A stretch of DNA of 53,725 bases from Marinosulfonomonas sp. (lineage in GTDB: Bacteria > Pseudomonadota > Alphaproteobacteria > Rhodobacterales > Rhodobacteraceae), in NCBI GenBank assembly GCA_026984915.1, contig JALSRG010000024.1, positions 1 to 53,725 on the forward strand. Reading direction: 5' to 3'. Made by a program: the position numbers and the translations under genes. The notes below the pieces were generated by a model that saw nothing but the letters and a program-made list of their open reading frames with translations, was not told the DNA's origin and searched no databases. Of this stretch, positions 19,574 through 27,175 are shown in pieces; position 1 is the stretch's first letter; the number at the start of each line of letters is the position of its first letter.

Positions 19574-20578
19574 TTAGTGCAAAAAGCGCCCCATCAAAGC
19601 CGCGACATCGGCCATGCGACAGGAAAAGCCCCATTCGTTGTCATACCATGCCAGCACCCGCACCGTGCGTCCACCCACGACTTTGGTTTGCTCCGGCGCA
19701 AAGATCGAGGAATACGGCGTGTGGTTGAAATCGACCGAGACCTTGGGCGCGTCATCATAGGCCAGAACTGCGCCCATATGGCCGGCGGCGGCTTCGGCCA
19801 TCACCTCGTTCACATCGGCCACGCTGACATCGCGCGCGGCCTCGAAGGTCAGGTCCACGGCGGAAACATTGGGGGTGGGCACACGCAGGGCGGTGCCGTC
19901 CAGTTTGCCCGCGAGTTCCGGCAGCACCAGCCCCAGCGCCTTGGCAGCACCGGTGGAGGTGGGGATCATCGCCATGGCGGCGGCGCGGGCGCGGTACAAA
20001 TCCTTGTGGCGCCGGTCCAGTGTGGGCTGATCACCGGTATAGCTGTGGATCGTGGTCATGATGCCGCGTTCAATGCCGATGGCATCGTTCAGCACCTTGG
20101 CCAGCGGGGCAAGGCAGTTGGTGGTGCAGGATCCGTTTGAAATCAGCCGGTCGGTTTCCAGCAGATCGCGGTGATTGACGCCGTAAACCACGGTGCGGTC
20201 CACATTGCTGGCGGGGGCCGAAATCAGAACCTTTTTCGCGCCACGCTCCAGATGGACCGAGGATTTGACGCCATCATTGAATTTGCCGGTGCATTCCAGC
20301 ACCACATCCACCCCGTCCCAGTCCAGTTCCTGCGGATCATAAGTGGAAAACACCTTGATCGGCCCGCGGCCCAGATCCAGCGTGTCGCCCTCCACCACCA
20401 CGTCATTGCCGAAGCGGCCATGCACGCTGTCGTACCGCAGCAGGTGGGCGTTGGTTTCTATCGGGCCGGTGGCGTTGATTTTCACCACGCGCACGTCGTT
20501 GCGGGCGGCTTCGGCGATATGGGCCAGGGTGCAGCGCCCGATGCGGCCAAAGCCATTGATCCCCAATGTGATTGGCAT
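19574..20578 (-). CDS. gap: glyceraldehyde-3-phosphate dehydrogenase, type I, copy 2
   Basis: This GAPDH of 334 residues has INGFGRIGRC, the catalytic SNGSCTTNC and IPTSTGAAKALGLVLPEL. The NAD-selecting Asp is replaced: KINATGP has Ala36 where copy 1 has Asp36. In GAPDH this change relaxes selectivity toward NADP, so a biosynthetic (gluconeogenic or Calvin-type) role next to tkt is plausible. Codon use is more GC-rich than in copy 1. Three LacI-type palindromes lie upstream. Confidence 0.96.
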   Translation of the reverse strand: MPITLGINGFGRIGRCTLAHIAEAARNDVRVVKINATGPIETNAHLLRYDSVHGRFGNDVVVEGDTLDLGRGPIKVFSTYDPQELDWDGVDVVLECTGKFNDGVKSSVHLERGAKKVLISAPASNVDRTVVYGVNHRDLLETDRLISNGSCTTNCLAPLAKVLNDAIGIERGIMTTIHSYTGDQPTLDRRHKDLYRARAAAMAMIPTSTGAAKALGLVLPELAGKLDGTALRVPTPNVSAVDLTFEAARDVSVADVNEVMAEAAAGHMGAVLAYDDAPKVSVDFNHTPYSSIFAPEQTKVVGGRTVRVLAWYDNEWGFSCRMADVAALMGRFLH

Positions 20579-20670
20579 GTTTTATCTTCCCTTTCTCGCG
20601 CGCGATGCAGCCGATGTTGATGATGCGTATAGGCACAGGGATGATTCTGGAAAAGCGTTTATTGAGAGTG

Positions 20671-20726
20671 TGTTAGCGTAAACATGTGGTGTTAGCGCAA
20701 ACGGAGTTCTGCTGTTATCGGTAACA
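20671..20726. promoter_or_regulatory. three LacI-type operator-like palindromes before gap copy 2
   Basis: The sites are TGTTAGCGTAAACA (20671-20684), TGTTAGCGCAAACG (20690-20703) and TGTTATCGGTAACA (20713-20726). All fit TGTTA-N-CG-N-WAACA with the central CG of LacI-family operators, and the centres are 19 and 23 bp apart. A LacI-family regulator of central carbon genes (CceR in Rhodobacter) is the obvious candidate, but this is inferred. Confidence 0.65.
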
Positions 20727-20738
20727 TTCAAAAACAAC

Positions 20739-20765
20739 AAAAACGGGGGGCTGCAAAGCCCCCCG
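20739..20765 (-). terminator. rho-independent terminator of tkt
   Basis: On the minus strand a GGGGGGCT/AGCCCCCC stem with a 4-nt loop is followed by GTTTTTGTT, 24 bp after the tkt stop. Confidence 0.9.
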
Positions 20766-20788
20766 CTGGTGTTTTATTTGGCTGTATC

Positions 20789-22804
20789 TTACAGCAGGGA
20801 TTTCACCTTGTCGGCTACGGCCTGTGCGGTGATGCCGAATTTTTCATAGAGCACACCTGCCGGGGCCGAAGCGCCAAAGCTGTCCATGCCGACAAAGCCC
20901 GCCTTGCTGGATTTGCCACGCTCGCCGGTCAGCCAGCGGTCCCAGCCAAACTGCACTGCGGCCTCGACCGCCACGCGCACCGGGCCACCGGGCAGAACGC
21001 GCTTGCGATAGCGTTCGTCCTGCTCTGCAAACAGCTCCATGCAGGGCATGGACACAACGCGGGTGCCGATGCCCTCGGCTTGCAGGATGTCGCGCGCGGC
21101 CAGGGCGATTTCCACCTCTGACCCTGTGGCGATGATGATGGCCTGACGTTTGCCCTCGGCATCCTTCAGCACATAGGCGCCCTGTGCGGTCAGGTTTTTG
21201 GTCTTGTGCTCCAGACGCACGGTCGGCAGCCCCTGACGCGACAGGGCCAGAACGGAAGGGGTTTCCTTGCTGGTCAGCGCGATTTCCCAGGCCTCGGCGG
21301 TTTCCACCGTGTCGGCGGGGCGGAACACATAGGTGTTTGGTGTGGCGCGGGAAATGGCCAGATGTTCGACCGGCTGGTGCGTCGGGCCGTCTTCGCCCAG
21401 ACCGATACTGTCATGCGTCATCACAAAAACCGTCGGCACCCGCATCAGGGCGGCCAGCCGCATTGACGGGCGGGCATAATCGGTGAAACACATGAAGGTG
21501 CCGCCATAGGGGCGGATGCCGCCATGCAGCACCATGCCGTTCATCGCCGCTGCCATGCCGTGTTCGCGGATGCCATAGTGGATATAACGCCCGCCCCGAT
21601 TTTCCGGGCTGAAATCGCCCAGATCGCCGGTTTTCGTGTTGTTTGAACCGGTCAGATCGGCCGATCCGCCAACGGTTTCCTGCATGATCGGATTGACCAG
21701 TTCCAGCACCATTTCGCTGGATTTGCGGGTGGCCACCTTGGGAGCCTCATCAGATATCTGCTTTTTCAGCGCCTTGATGATGGCCGAAAGTTTCTTGGGC
21801 ACCTCCAGCGCATAGCTGCGTTGAAATTCACGCTGTTTGTTGCCGGGGATGGTCAGGAAACGCTCTTCCCAGGCCAGACGTTCCTGCGCGCCGCGTGAAC
21901 CGATGGCTTCCCATTGCTCCTTGATCTCCTTTGGTATGACAAAGGGGGCGGCTGTCCAGCCATAGGCGGCCTTGGTTTTCTCGATCAGCCTGGGGTCGGT
22001 CAATGCGCCGTGCGCTTTGGATGTATCCTGCGCCGATGAGCCAAAGCCGATATGGGTGCGACAGGAAATCATCGCCGGTTTTTGCGCCCGCTTGGCGGCG
22101 GAAATGGCTTTGTCTATGTCGTCCGGATCATGGCCATCACATTCAAATACAGCCCAGCCCGAGGCGCGAAAGCGTTCCATCTGATCTGTCTTGTCGGCCA
22201 GATCGACCTTGCCGTCGATGGTGATATTATTGTTGTCCCACAATACGATAAGGCGTGACAACTCATACCGGCCAGCCAATCCGATTGCCTCCTGGCTGAC
22301 GCCTTCCATCAGGCACCCGTCACCGGCAATGACCCAGGTGCGGTGGTTGACAACCTTTTTGCCATAGCGTGCCCGCTGGATTTCTTCGGCGATGGCAAAA
22401 CCGATCGCATTGGAAATACCCTGGCCAAGTGGACCGGTTGTGGTTTCGATGCCCGAAGCGTGACCGTATTCCGGATGTCCGGCGGTGCGGGCGCCCCATT
22501 GGCGGAAATTCCGGATTTCATCAATGGTCATATCCTTGTAACCTGTCAGATGCAGCAATGAGTAGAGCAGCATCGACCCATGCCCGGCCGACAAAATGAA
22601 CCTGTCGCGATCCGGCCAGTCGGGGGCCGATGCGTCAAATTTCAGGTGCTTTTCAAACAGAACCGTTGCCACATCGGCCATGCCCATCGGCATGCCGGAA
22701 TGGCCGGAATTCGCAGCGGCAATCGCATCCAGTGTCAGGGTGCGGATAGCAGCGGCTTTCATCCAGTGATCGGGATGGGTTTTGCGCAGGGTCTGAATAT
22801 CCAA
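20789..22804 (-). CDS. tkt: transketolase
   Basis: This thiamine diphosphate enzyme of the pentose phosphate pathway moves two-carbon units between sugar phosphates. The 671 residues cover all three domains: HSGMPMG near residue 35, [14 protein letters not shown] (about 120-133), the thiamine-binding [13 protein letters not shown]...NNITIDG (about 157-195), the pyrimidine domain with [14 protein letters not shown] (about 415) and [22 protein letters not shown] (about 470). Its own terminator separates it from the gap genes downstream, so they are neighbours but probably not one transcript. Confidence 0.98.
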   Translation of the reverse strand: MDIQTLRKTHPDHWMKAAAIRTLTLDAIAAANSGHSGMPMGMADVATVLFEKHLKFDASAPDWPDRDRFILSAGHGSMLLYSLLHLTGYKDMTIDEIRNFRQWGARTAGHPEYGHASGIETTTGPLGQGISNAIGFAIAEEIQRARYGKKVVNHRTWVIAGDGCLMEGVSQEAIGLAGRYELSRLIVLWDNNNITIDGKVDLADKTDQMERFRASGWAVFECDGHDPDDIDKAISAAKRAQKPAMISCRTHIGFGSSAQDTSKAHGALTDPRLIEKTKAAYGWTAAPFVIPKEIKEQWEAIGSRGAQERLAWEERFLTIPGNKQREFQRSYALEVPKKLSAIIKALKKQISDEAPKVATRKSSEMVLELVNPIMQETVGGSADLTGSNNTKTGDLGDFSPENRGGRYIHYGIREHGMAAAMNGMVLHGGIRPYGGTFMCFTDYARPSMRLAALMRVPTVFVMTHDSIGLGEDGPTHQPVEHLAISRATPNTYVFRPADTVETAEAWEIALTSKETPSVLALSRQGLPTVRLEHKTKNLTAQGAYVLKDAEGKRQAIIIATGSEVEIALAARDILQAEGIGTRVVSMPCMELFAEQDERYRKRVLPGGPVRVAVEAAVQFGWDRWLTGERGKSSKAGFVGMDSFGASAPAGVLYEKFGITAQAVADKVKSLL

Positions 22805-23028
22805 GGGGCCGGTCCTTTGATTGGGGAGGTCAGAATTCCCCTTGTGATAACAGCCCAGCAGGCAAGATCAAGCGCGCGTCGTAAGTCTTTGACACAAAAG
22901 GCGGGCAATTCGGGCAGGCTTTGGGTAAACTTCGAAAGCAGAACGGATTGGCCTGATTCGCAAGGATGTACGAAAAGGGGTTATACCCCGGTGCAGTTTT
23001 GCTGGGCGGTAAACAGGGACAGGCAAAA

Positions 23029-23496
23029 ATGAGCGACATCGCGGAACTTGAACGCCGTATCAACAACGCACTCGAGCGCATAAGCGCCGGGGTAGAAAAT
23101 CTGGGTGTGGCAACGGATGCGGCCAAGACCGAAGCACTTCAGGCCGAACTGGAGCAGGAACGCAGTGTGACGGCTCAACTGGAAGAGCGCGTAAAAGCGA
23201 TCAAGGAAAAGCAGGAAACACATGTCCGGGATCTTGAAAGCAAGCTGGCCGAGATCACCGAACGTTTCAAGGAACAGGAAGCACGCATGTTCACGCTGAA
23301 ACAGACGACGGTTCAATTGCGCGAGAATGTTGAGGCATTACGTGACGCCAACAACGCCGGCGTTGGGGATCCGCATCTGATCAACAAGGCCATGTTGGCC
23401 GAGCTTGAGGCGTTGCGGGCGCTGCGTGATGCCGAACAGGCAGAAGTGGAAACGCTGCTGAGTGAGTTGAAACCGCTGGTCGGGGAGGGCGCGTGA
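23029..23496 (+). CDS. coiled-coil protein upstream of zapA
   Basis: The 155-residue protein starts MSDIAELERRINNALERI at ATG 23029. Most of it (about 5-105) is a continuous heptad-like coiled coil rich in Glu, Lys and Leu. No signal peptide or membrane segment is seen. Its stop overlaps the zapA ATG by one base (TGATG), so the two are translationally coupled. A link to ZapA and cell division is therefore likely, but the protein has no name I can support. Confidence 0.88.
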   Translation: MSDIAELERRINNALERISAGVENLGVATDAAKTEALQAELEQERSVTAQLEERVKAIKEKQETHVRDLESKLAEITERFKEQEARMFTLKQTTVQLRENVEALRDANNAGVGDPHLINKAMLAELEALRALRDAEQAEVETLLSELKPLVGEGA

Positions 23497-23894
23497 TGCC
23501 GAATGTCGAGATCAAGATTGGCGGTCGTGCCTTTCAGGTTGCCTGTCAGGAGGGCGAAGAGCATTTTCTGCATTCTGCGGCGGCAATGCTGGATGCCGAA
23601 GCCACGACCCTGACCAATCAGATCGGCCGGATCCCGGAACTGCGGATGTTGCTGATGGCCGGGCTGATGCTTGCCGACAAGACGGCCGGGCTGGAGGAGC
23701 AGATGCGCGGACTGGAAGAAAAGCTGGGTACGCAGGAAGCGTTGATTGCCGAATTGCGATCGCAACCCGCGCCTCAGCCGGAGAAGGTGGAAGTTGCCGT
23801 GATCCCGCCGATCGTGACCGATACCATGGCTGAAATAGCTGCCCGCGCCGAAGCTCTGGCAGATCAGGTCGAACAGAAAAGCAAATCCGCGTGA
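23496..23894 (+). CDS. zapA: cell division protein ZapA
   Basis: ZapA crosslinks FtsZ filaments at the division ring. The N-terminal domain has the typical MPNVEIKIGGRAFQVACQEG and a segment EEHFLHSAAAMLDAEA, then the dimer/tetramer coiled coil (about 60-95). A Pro-rich linker and an extra helix (about 110-132) make it a little longer than the E. coli protein. ATG at 23496 overlaps the upstream stop by one base. Confidence 0.93.
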   Translation: MPNVEIKIGGRAFQVACQEGEEHFLHSAAAMLDAEATTLTNQIGRIPELRMLLMAGLMLADKTAGLEEQMRGLEEKLGTQEALIAELRSQPAPQPEKVEVAVIPPIVTDTMAEIAARAEALADQVEQKSKSA

Positions 23895-23898
23895 CACT

Positions 23899-23962
23899 GC
23901 CGGAAATCCCTCAACCGCCACGGTGTAGCTGTACGGATGACGATTGAGGGCATGCGACCGGC
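23899..23962 (+). ncRNA. structured RNA or long hairpin just after zapA
   Basis: GCCGG (23899-23903) pairs with CCGGC (23958-23962) and CCCTCAA (23908-23914) with TTGAGGG (23944-23950), enclosing 29 nt with further pairing. It begins 5 bp after the zapA stop. In many proteobacteria the 6S RNA gene (ssrS) lies after zapA, but I could not match the 6S consensus and the space is shorter than a usual 6S RNA. A 3'-end structure of the zapA mRNA is equally possible. Confidence 0.35.
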
Positions 23963-23968
23963 CTTGGC

Positions 23969-24322
23969 TCAGTAAGTTTCATCCGTCAGCAGAAAATAGG
24001 CCTCTTTCGCAAGATCCTGTGCCCAGATTGCTTTGCGGATTGCATCGCCATGCATGTATTTACCGGTTTCGCCGGTGTGGCCTTCGCTGGCCCTTTCATG
24101 GCTGATAATGCCTGCATCGGCCAGGCCCCTGGCCTGTTCGAGCATGGACAGGATGCGCGAATCTGTGTTGACCGTGGTCAGTTTTTCAGCGCGATCAATC
24201 AGTTCCTCTGCTTTCTGATATTGAGACTGGCAGGACCAGGCCAGCGCCTGACCGGGAACGGCAAGTGCCACCATGCCAGTGACGAGCGCAACAAATGTGG
24301 TGTTTCGAACAGGTTTAAGCAT
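23969..24322 (-). CDS. exported protein of unknown function
   Basis: The 117-residue protein has a clear signal peptide (MLKPVRNTTFVALVTGMVAL...ALA, about 1-28). The mature part is mostly helical: a Gln/Glu-rich helix (about 33-65) and a C-terminal helix with IWAQDLAKEAYFLL. I do not recognise a family. It is divergent from the ECF sigma gene, and its upstream region carries the same GGGAAT-N18-GTC element as the sigma gene, so it may be a target of that sigma factor. Confidence 0.8.
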   Translation of the reverse strand: MLKPVRNTTFVALVTGMVALAVPGQALAWSCQSQYQKAEELIDRAEKLTTVNTDSRILSMLEQARGLADAGIISHERASEGHTGETGKYMHGDAIRKAIWAQDLAKEAYFLLTDETY

Positions 24323-24365
24323 ATCGGGTTCTCCGCTTGGGTTAGGTGAGTTTTCCTCACAGGGG

Positions 24366-24449
24366 AAAGACCCGCCTGCCTGGTCAATTATTCCCGATCA
24401 CGGTCATTTTTCGGATTCCGGGAATAAAAAGGGGGGCTGACATGTCATA
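24366..24449. promoter_or_regulatory. divergent ECF-type promoter pair
   Basis: On the plus strand GGGAAT (24420-24425) is followed after 18 bp by GTCATA (24444-24449), 25 bp before the sigma gene. On the minus strand GGGAAT (24395-24390) is followed after 18 bp by GTCTTT (24371-24366), toward the exported protein. Two matching -35/-10-like pairs with equal spacing suggest one ECF sigma factor reads both. Confidence 0.5.
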
Positions 24450-24474
24450 CTGATAACGACAAGGTTGGAAACCC

Positions 24475-25041
24475 GTGTATCGCAAGCGCAGCCCAAGGGA
24501 ATTTGAAAAAACGATGTTGCCGCATATTGATGCGGCATATCGCCTGGCGATGTGGTTGCTGGGCCATTCGCCGGACGCAGAGGATGCGGTGCAGGATTCC
24601 TTTGTACGGGCCTTCCGGGCCTTTGATGGCTGGAAGGGGGTAAATGCCAAGGGATGGTTGCTCAAGATCGTGCGCAATACATGTATGACGCAGTTGGGAA
24701 AACGCAGCCGCAATGCCAATGTTATCCACCTTGATACGGTAAGCGGTGATCACGATGGTATAGGGTTTTCCGATGCATGCGTTGATAAAATGCCGCTGGC
24801 CGAGGATGTGTTGATCGCGGCGGACAGGCAGGCAAGGCTGTGGGCTGCAGTCAACAGTCTGCCCACAGACAGCATCATCGTCCTGATCCTGCGAGAATTC
24901 GAGGACCAGTCATACAAACAGATTTCGGAAATTGTTGGTATTCCGATCGGCACGGTCATGTCGCGGCTGTCGCGCGCACGACAGCAGTTGCGTGCCCGGT
25001 TTCTGGCGCAAGGGAAAGAAGGGAAAAACCATGAAATGTGA
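24475..25041 (+). CDS. ECF RNA polymerase sigma factor
   Basis: The 188-residue sigma-70 family protein starts at GTG 24475. Region 2 (about 12-80) has the typical DAEDAVQDSFVRAFRAFDGW, and region 4 (about 120-175) has SYKQISEIVGIPIGTVMSRLSRARQQLR. The gene of a zinc-binding anti-sigma factor overlaps its end by 11 bp. A GGGAAT-N18-GTCATA element in front suggests autoregulation. The class (ECF26-like) is a guess from that -35 form. A later in-frame ATG at 24514 would cut into region 2. Confidence 0.93.
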   Translation: MYRKRSPREFEKTMLPHIDAAYRLAMWLLGHSPDAEDAVQDSFVRAFRAFDGWKGVNAKGWLLKIVRNTCMTQLGKRSRNANVIHLDTVSGDHDGIGFSDACVDKMPLAEDVLIAADRQARLWAAVNSLPTDSIIVLILREFEDQSYKQISEIVGIPIGTVMSRLSRARQQLRARFLAQGKEGKNHEM

Positions 25042-25831
25042 AAAGGCGCTTGGCCTTCTTGGCCCCCGGCTGGATGGCGAATTGAGTGTGAACAGGGAGC
25101 GGAGTCTGGAGGAACATCTGTCATCCTGTGCCGAATGCCGGCACAGTCTGGCCGAACTGGCAGACTTGCGGGATGCCTTGCGGATGCTTCCGCGCATCAG
25201 CGCGCCCGAGAGACTGCACCAAAAGATATACGCCGGTTTTCAGGCAGAGGCAGCGCGTGCAAGGGTTCACCCGATCAGGCATCTGCTTCACCCGCTGGTG
25301 ACACACGCCGGGGCACTGGCCATTGGTGTTGCACTGGCCCTTGGAATAATGTTTTTGCCGAAAACGACAGACGGCAGGCCGGAAAGCTTTCTGGCTGCGC
25401 ATGTGGCGTCATTGAAAAATGAGCAACTCACACAAATCCTTGCCAGCGACACCCACAAGGTCAGGCCGTGGTTTGAGGGCAGGGTCGACTATGCCCCCAT
25501 TGTCGTCGATCTGGTTGACGACGGCTATCCCCTTGTCGGGGGGCGTGTGGATCTGATCGGCCGGCAGAAAACGGCTGCACTGGTCTATAAATGGAACGCG
25601 CATGTCATAAACCTGTTTGTCACGCCAACAGATGAAGGCGAGAAATTCCCCGTCACCGAAGGGACGGAGAAGGGATTCAACTACATCGGATGGCGCGCCC
25701 GCGGATTCCGGTTCTTTGCCATTACCGGAGCATCCGGCAACAGCCTGCGGGCCTTTTCACAGGCTTTGCAGGCCAGGTTACATATCCCTAAACCACCTGC
25801 CAGCAGCGCGAAACGCATGAAATATCAGTGA
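25031..25831 (+). CDS. membrane anti-sigma factor with zinc finger
   Basis: The 266-residue protein starts at ATG 25031 inside the sigma gene. Residues 1-60 are an anti-sigma zinc domain with the H-x3-C-x2-C motif (HLSSCAEC). A transmembrane helix follows (about 97-117: THAGALAIGVALALGIMFL). The C-terminal 150 residues would be periplasmic and include VDLVDDGYPLVGGRVDLIGRQKTAALVYKWN, a pattern common in alphaproteobacterial anti-sigma factors. It should hold the sigma factor at the membrane. The signal is unknown. A terminator-like hairpin follows. Confidence 0.92.
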   Translation: MKCEKALGLLGPRLDGELSVNRERSLEEHLSSCAECRHSLAELADLRDALRMLPRISAPERLHQKIYAGFQAEAARARVHPIRHLLHPLVTHAGALAIGVALALGIMFLPKTTDGRPESFLAAHVASLKNEQLTQILASDTHKVRPWFEGRVDYAPIVVDLVDDGYPLVGGRVDLIGRQKTAALVYKWNAHVINLFVTPTDEGEKFPVTEGTEKGFNYIGWRARGFRFFAITGASGNSLRAFSQALQARLHIPKPPASSAKRMKYQ

Positions 25832-25834
25832 TTT

Positions 25835-25860
25835 GGGTACCCCGCCCAGGGTACCCCTTT
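25835..25860 (+). terminator. terminator after the anti-sigma gene
   Basis: GGGTACCC is repeated around a 6-nt spacer; as each copy is a palindrome, the two pair fully. CTTT follows. It is 3 bp after the anti-sigma stop. The T-run is short. Confidence 0.6.
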
Positions 25861-25971
25861 GCAAGCGCCCCAAGCCGCTGATATTTCGGGGAAACGGCGC
25901 CAGTGCTGCCGGATGAACGGGTTTGGGTCCTGGGGGTGTCGGCGATCAGCCGTGACAGAGCCGACGCACGG

Positions 25972-26337
25972 CTATTGGTTTGCTTCGCGGATTTTCTCAG
26001 CCGCTTCCTTGTCAAAGGATATACCTTTTTCTTCGAACAGTTTGTCCAATTCTCCGGACAGGGTCATTTCCGTGATGATATCGCAGCCCCCCTGAAACTC
26101 GCCCTTGACATAAAGCTGCGGAATGGTTGGCCAGTCCGAGAAATCCTTGACCCCCTGGCGAATGCTTTCATCGGCCAGAACATTGACGTCCTGATACTCT
26201 ACTCCCATGAAATTCAGCACCCCGGCGACACGGCTGGAAAACCCGCATTGCGGCGCATCCTTGGTTCCTTTCATGAACAGAACCACGTCATTTTCTGTGA
26301 TGATATCTTTGATTTTATCGTGTGCGGTCGTTGTCAT
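25972..26337 (-). CDS. grxD: monothiol glutaredoxin (CGFS type)
   Basis: This monothiol glutaredoxin carries or delivers [2Fe-2S] clusters, commonly as a complex with BolA-type proteins. The CGFS active site is in [11 protein letters not shown] (about 31), with the glutathione-binding [19 protein letters not shown] (about 69-87). The 121 residues end in a charged tail longer than in E. coli GrxD. It is the last gene of the purL-bolA operon; its ATG overlaps the stop of the preceding gene (ATGA). Having bolA two genes upstream supports a shared iron-sulfur role. Confidence 0.96.
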   Translation of the reverse strand: MTTTAHDKIKDIITENDVVLFMKGTKDAPQCGFSSRVAGVLNFMGVEYQDVNVLADESIRQGVKDFSDWPTIPQLYVKGEFQGGCDIITEMTLSGELDKLFEEKGISFDKEAAEKIREANQ

Positions 26338-26711
26338 TTCTTTGTCTCCTGGGTGAAGGGGGCGTCTTTTCGGGGTTTCTGAAAAGCGTCATAAAACAGT
26401 TTGCTGTAGGATTCGTCGTCTGGCATGGGCCGGGGCCGCTTGGCGCGAAATGTGGCGAACGGGTTCTTTCGCAGGGTCATATGGCTGTCGCTGGTCATGC
26501 TGCTTCGGTTGTTCGCACGAATGGCCTCGTCCATGATACTCAGGTTGGTGGCTTCCATGCCCAGTTGCTGTGGCTCCGTTTCAACCCCGTCAGGGTCGTG
26601 CATCTTTTCAGCCAGCGGTCGCCTTGGCCGGTTTCGTTTCAGCCATGCCTCGGCACCAATGGCGACCACTACCACCACGGCAACACCCAGAAATATTTGC
26701 CACAGAGCCAT
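26334..26711 (-). CDS. N-terminally anchored hypothetical protein
   Basis: The 125-residue protein has one N-terminal membrane helix (about 5-22: [18 protein letters not shown]), then a basic stretch KRNRPRRP and a disordered, charged C-terminus. I recognise no domain. It starts 3 bp after the stop of the 46-residue gene and overlaps the grxD start by 4 bp, so it is surely co-translated with grxD. Confidence 0.82.
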   Translation of the reverse strand: MALWQIFLGVAVVVVVAIGAEAWLKRNRPRRPLAEKMHDPDGVETEPQQLGMEATNLSIMDEAIRANNRSSMTSDSHMTLRKNPFATFRAKRPRPMPDDESYSKLFYDAFQKPRKDAPFTQETKK

Positions 26712-26714
26712 TTT

Positions 26715-26855
26715 CTATTTTTCGTGTCGGCTGTTTTGCCGCCGGCTGGAAATGCGAACCGGTTGCCGTTCACGCTTGGGGGTGCCGGGTATGGCCATCG
26801 CCAGCGCCAACAAAAACACCGCAGACAAAATTGCCGTAAGATACATCTGTGTCAT
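26715..26855 (-). CDS. 46-residue membrane peptide in the bolA-grxD operon
   Basis: This small gene is MTQMYLTAILSAVFLLALAM followed by a basic tail (KRERQPVRISSRRQNSRHEK at the end). One membrane helix covers about residues 4-22. The ATG at 26855 overlaps the bolA stop (ATGA), with GGAGGAACAAGA in front, an excellent ribosome site. Its TAG is 3 bp before the next gene. Tight spacing on both sides and the strong ribosome site support translation. The function is unknown. Confidence 0.75.
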   Translation of the reverse strand: MTQMYLTAILSAVFLLALAMAIPGTPKRERQPVRISSRRQNSRHEK

Positions 26856-27103
26856 TCTTGTTCCTCCGGGGCTTTTGTGGTCAGGGCCAGGGCGTGCAGG
26901 GCGCCGCTGCTGCCTTCCATCTGAGATTTCAGGGCGGCATAGACGGCACGTTGCTGCTGCACCCGGTTCTGGTTGCGAAAGCTTTCGTCCACCACTTCGG
27001 CTGCGTAATGATTGCCGTCACCGGCCAGATCGGTAATGGTTATCCGTGCGTCGGGAAAGGCGGCACGGATCAGGTCTTCGATTTCTTGCGGCGATATGGC
27101 CAT
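26852..27103 (-). CDS. bolA: BolA family protein
   Basis: BolA-type proteins pair with CGFS glutaredoxins to handle [2Fe-2S] clusters. ATG at 27103 (MAISPQEIEDLIRAAFPDA) has GAAGGA 7 bp upstream and gives 83 residues. Visible: the fold start ARITITDLAGDGNHYAAEVV, FRNQNRVQQQRAVYAALKSQM, and the conserved His in GALHALALTT (about 70). It lies 72 bp after purL and two genes before grxD. Confidence 0.94.
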   Translation of the reverse strand: MAISPQEIEDLIRAAFPDARITITDLAGDGNHYAAEVVDESFRNQNRVQQQRAVYAALKSQMEGSSGALHALALTTKAPEEQE

Positions 27104-27175
27104 GTAACAGGTTCCTTCAGGGTCTTTGAAAATGTAGGCACGTGCTGTTGCAAACACAAGTCCGGGGCGGACCAT

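Noticed and set aside
22805-23028. Promoter call at TTGACA (22889-22894) and hairpin GGGG-TTATA-CCCC
   Set aside because: TTGACA has no fitting -10 at 16-18 bp, and the hairpin is only 4 bp.
23895-23968. 6S RNA (ssrS) as a firm call
   Set aside because: The place is right but the space is short and the sequence does not show the consensus I know, so only a structured element is reported.
25861-25971. Terminator of grxD from TCGGC...GCCGA
   Set aside because: The stem is 5 bp with a 16-nt loop and no T-run on the minus strand.
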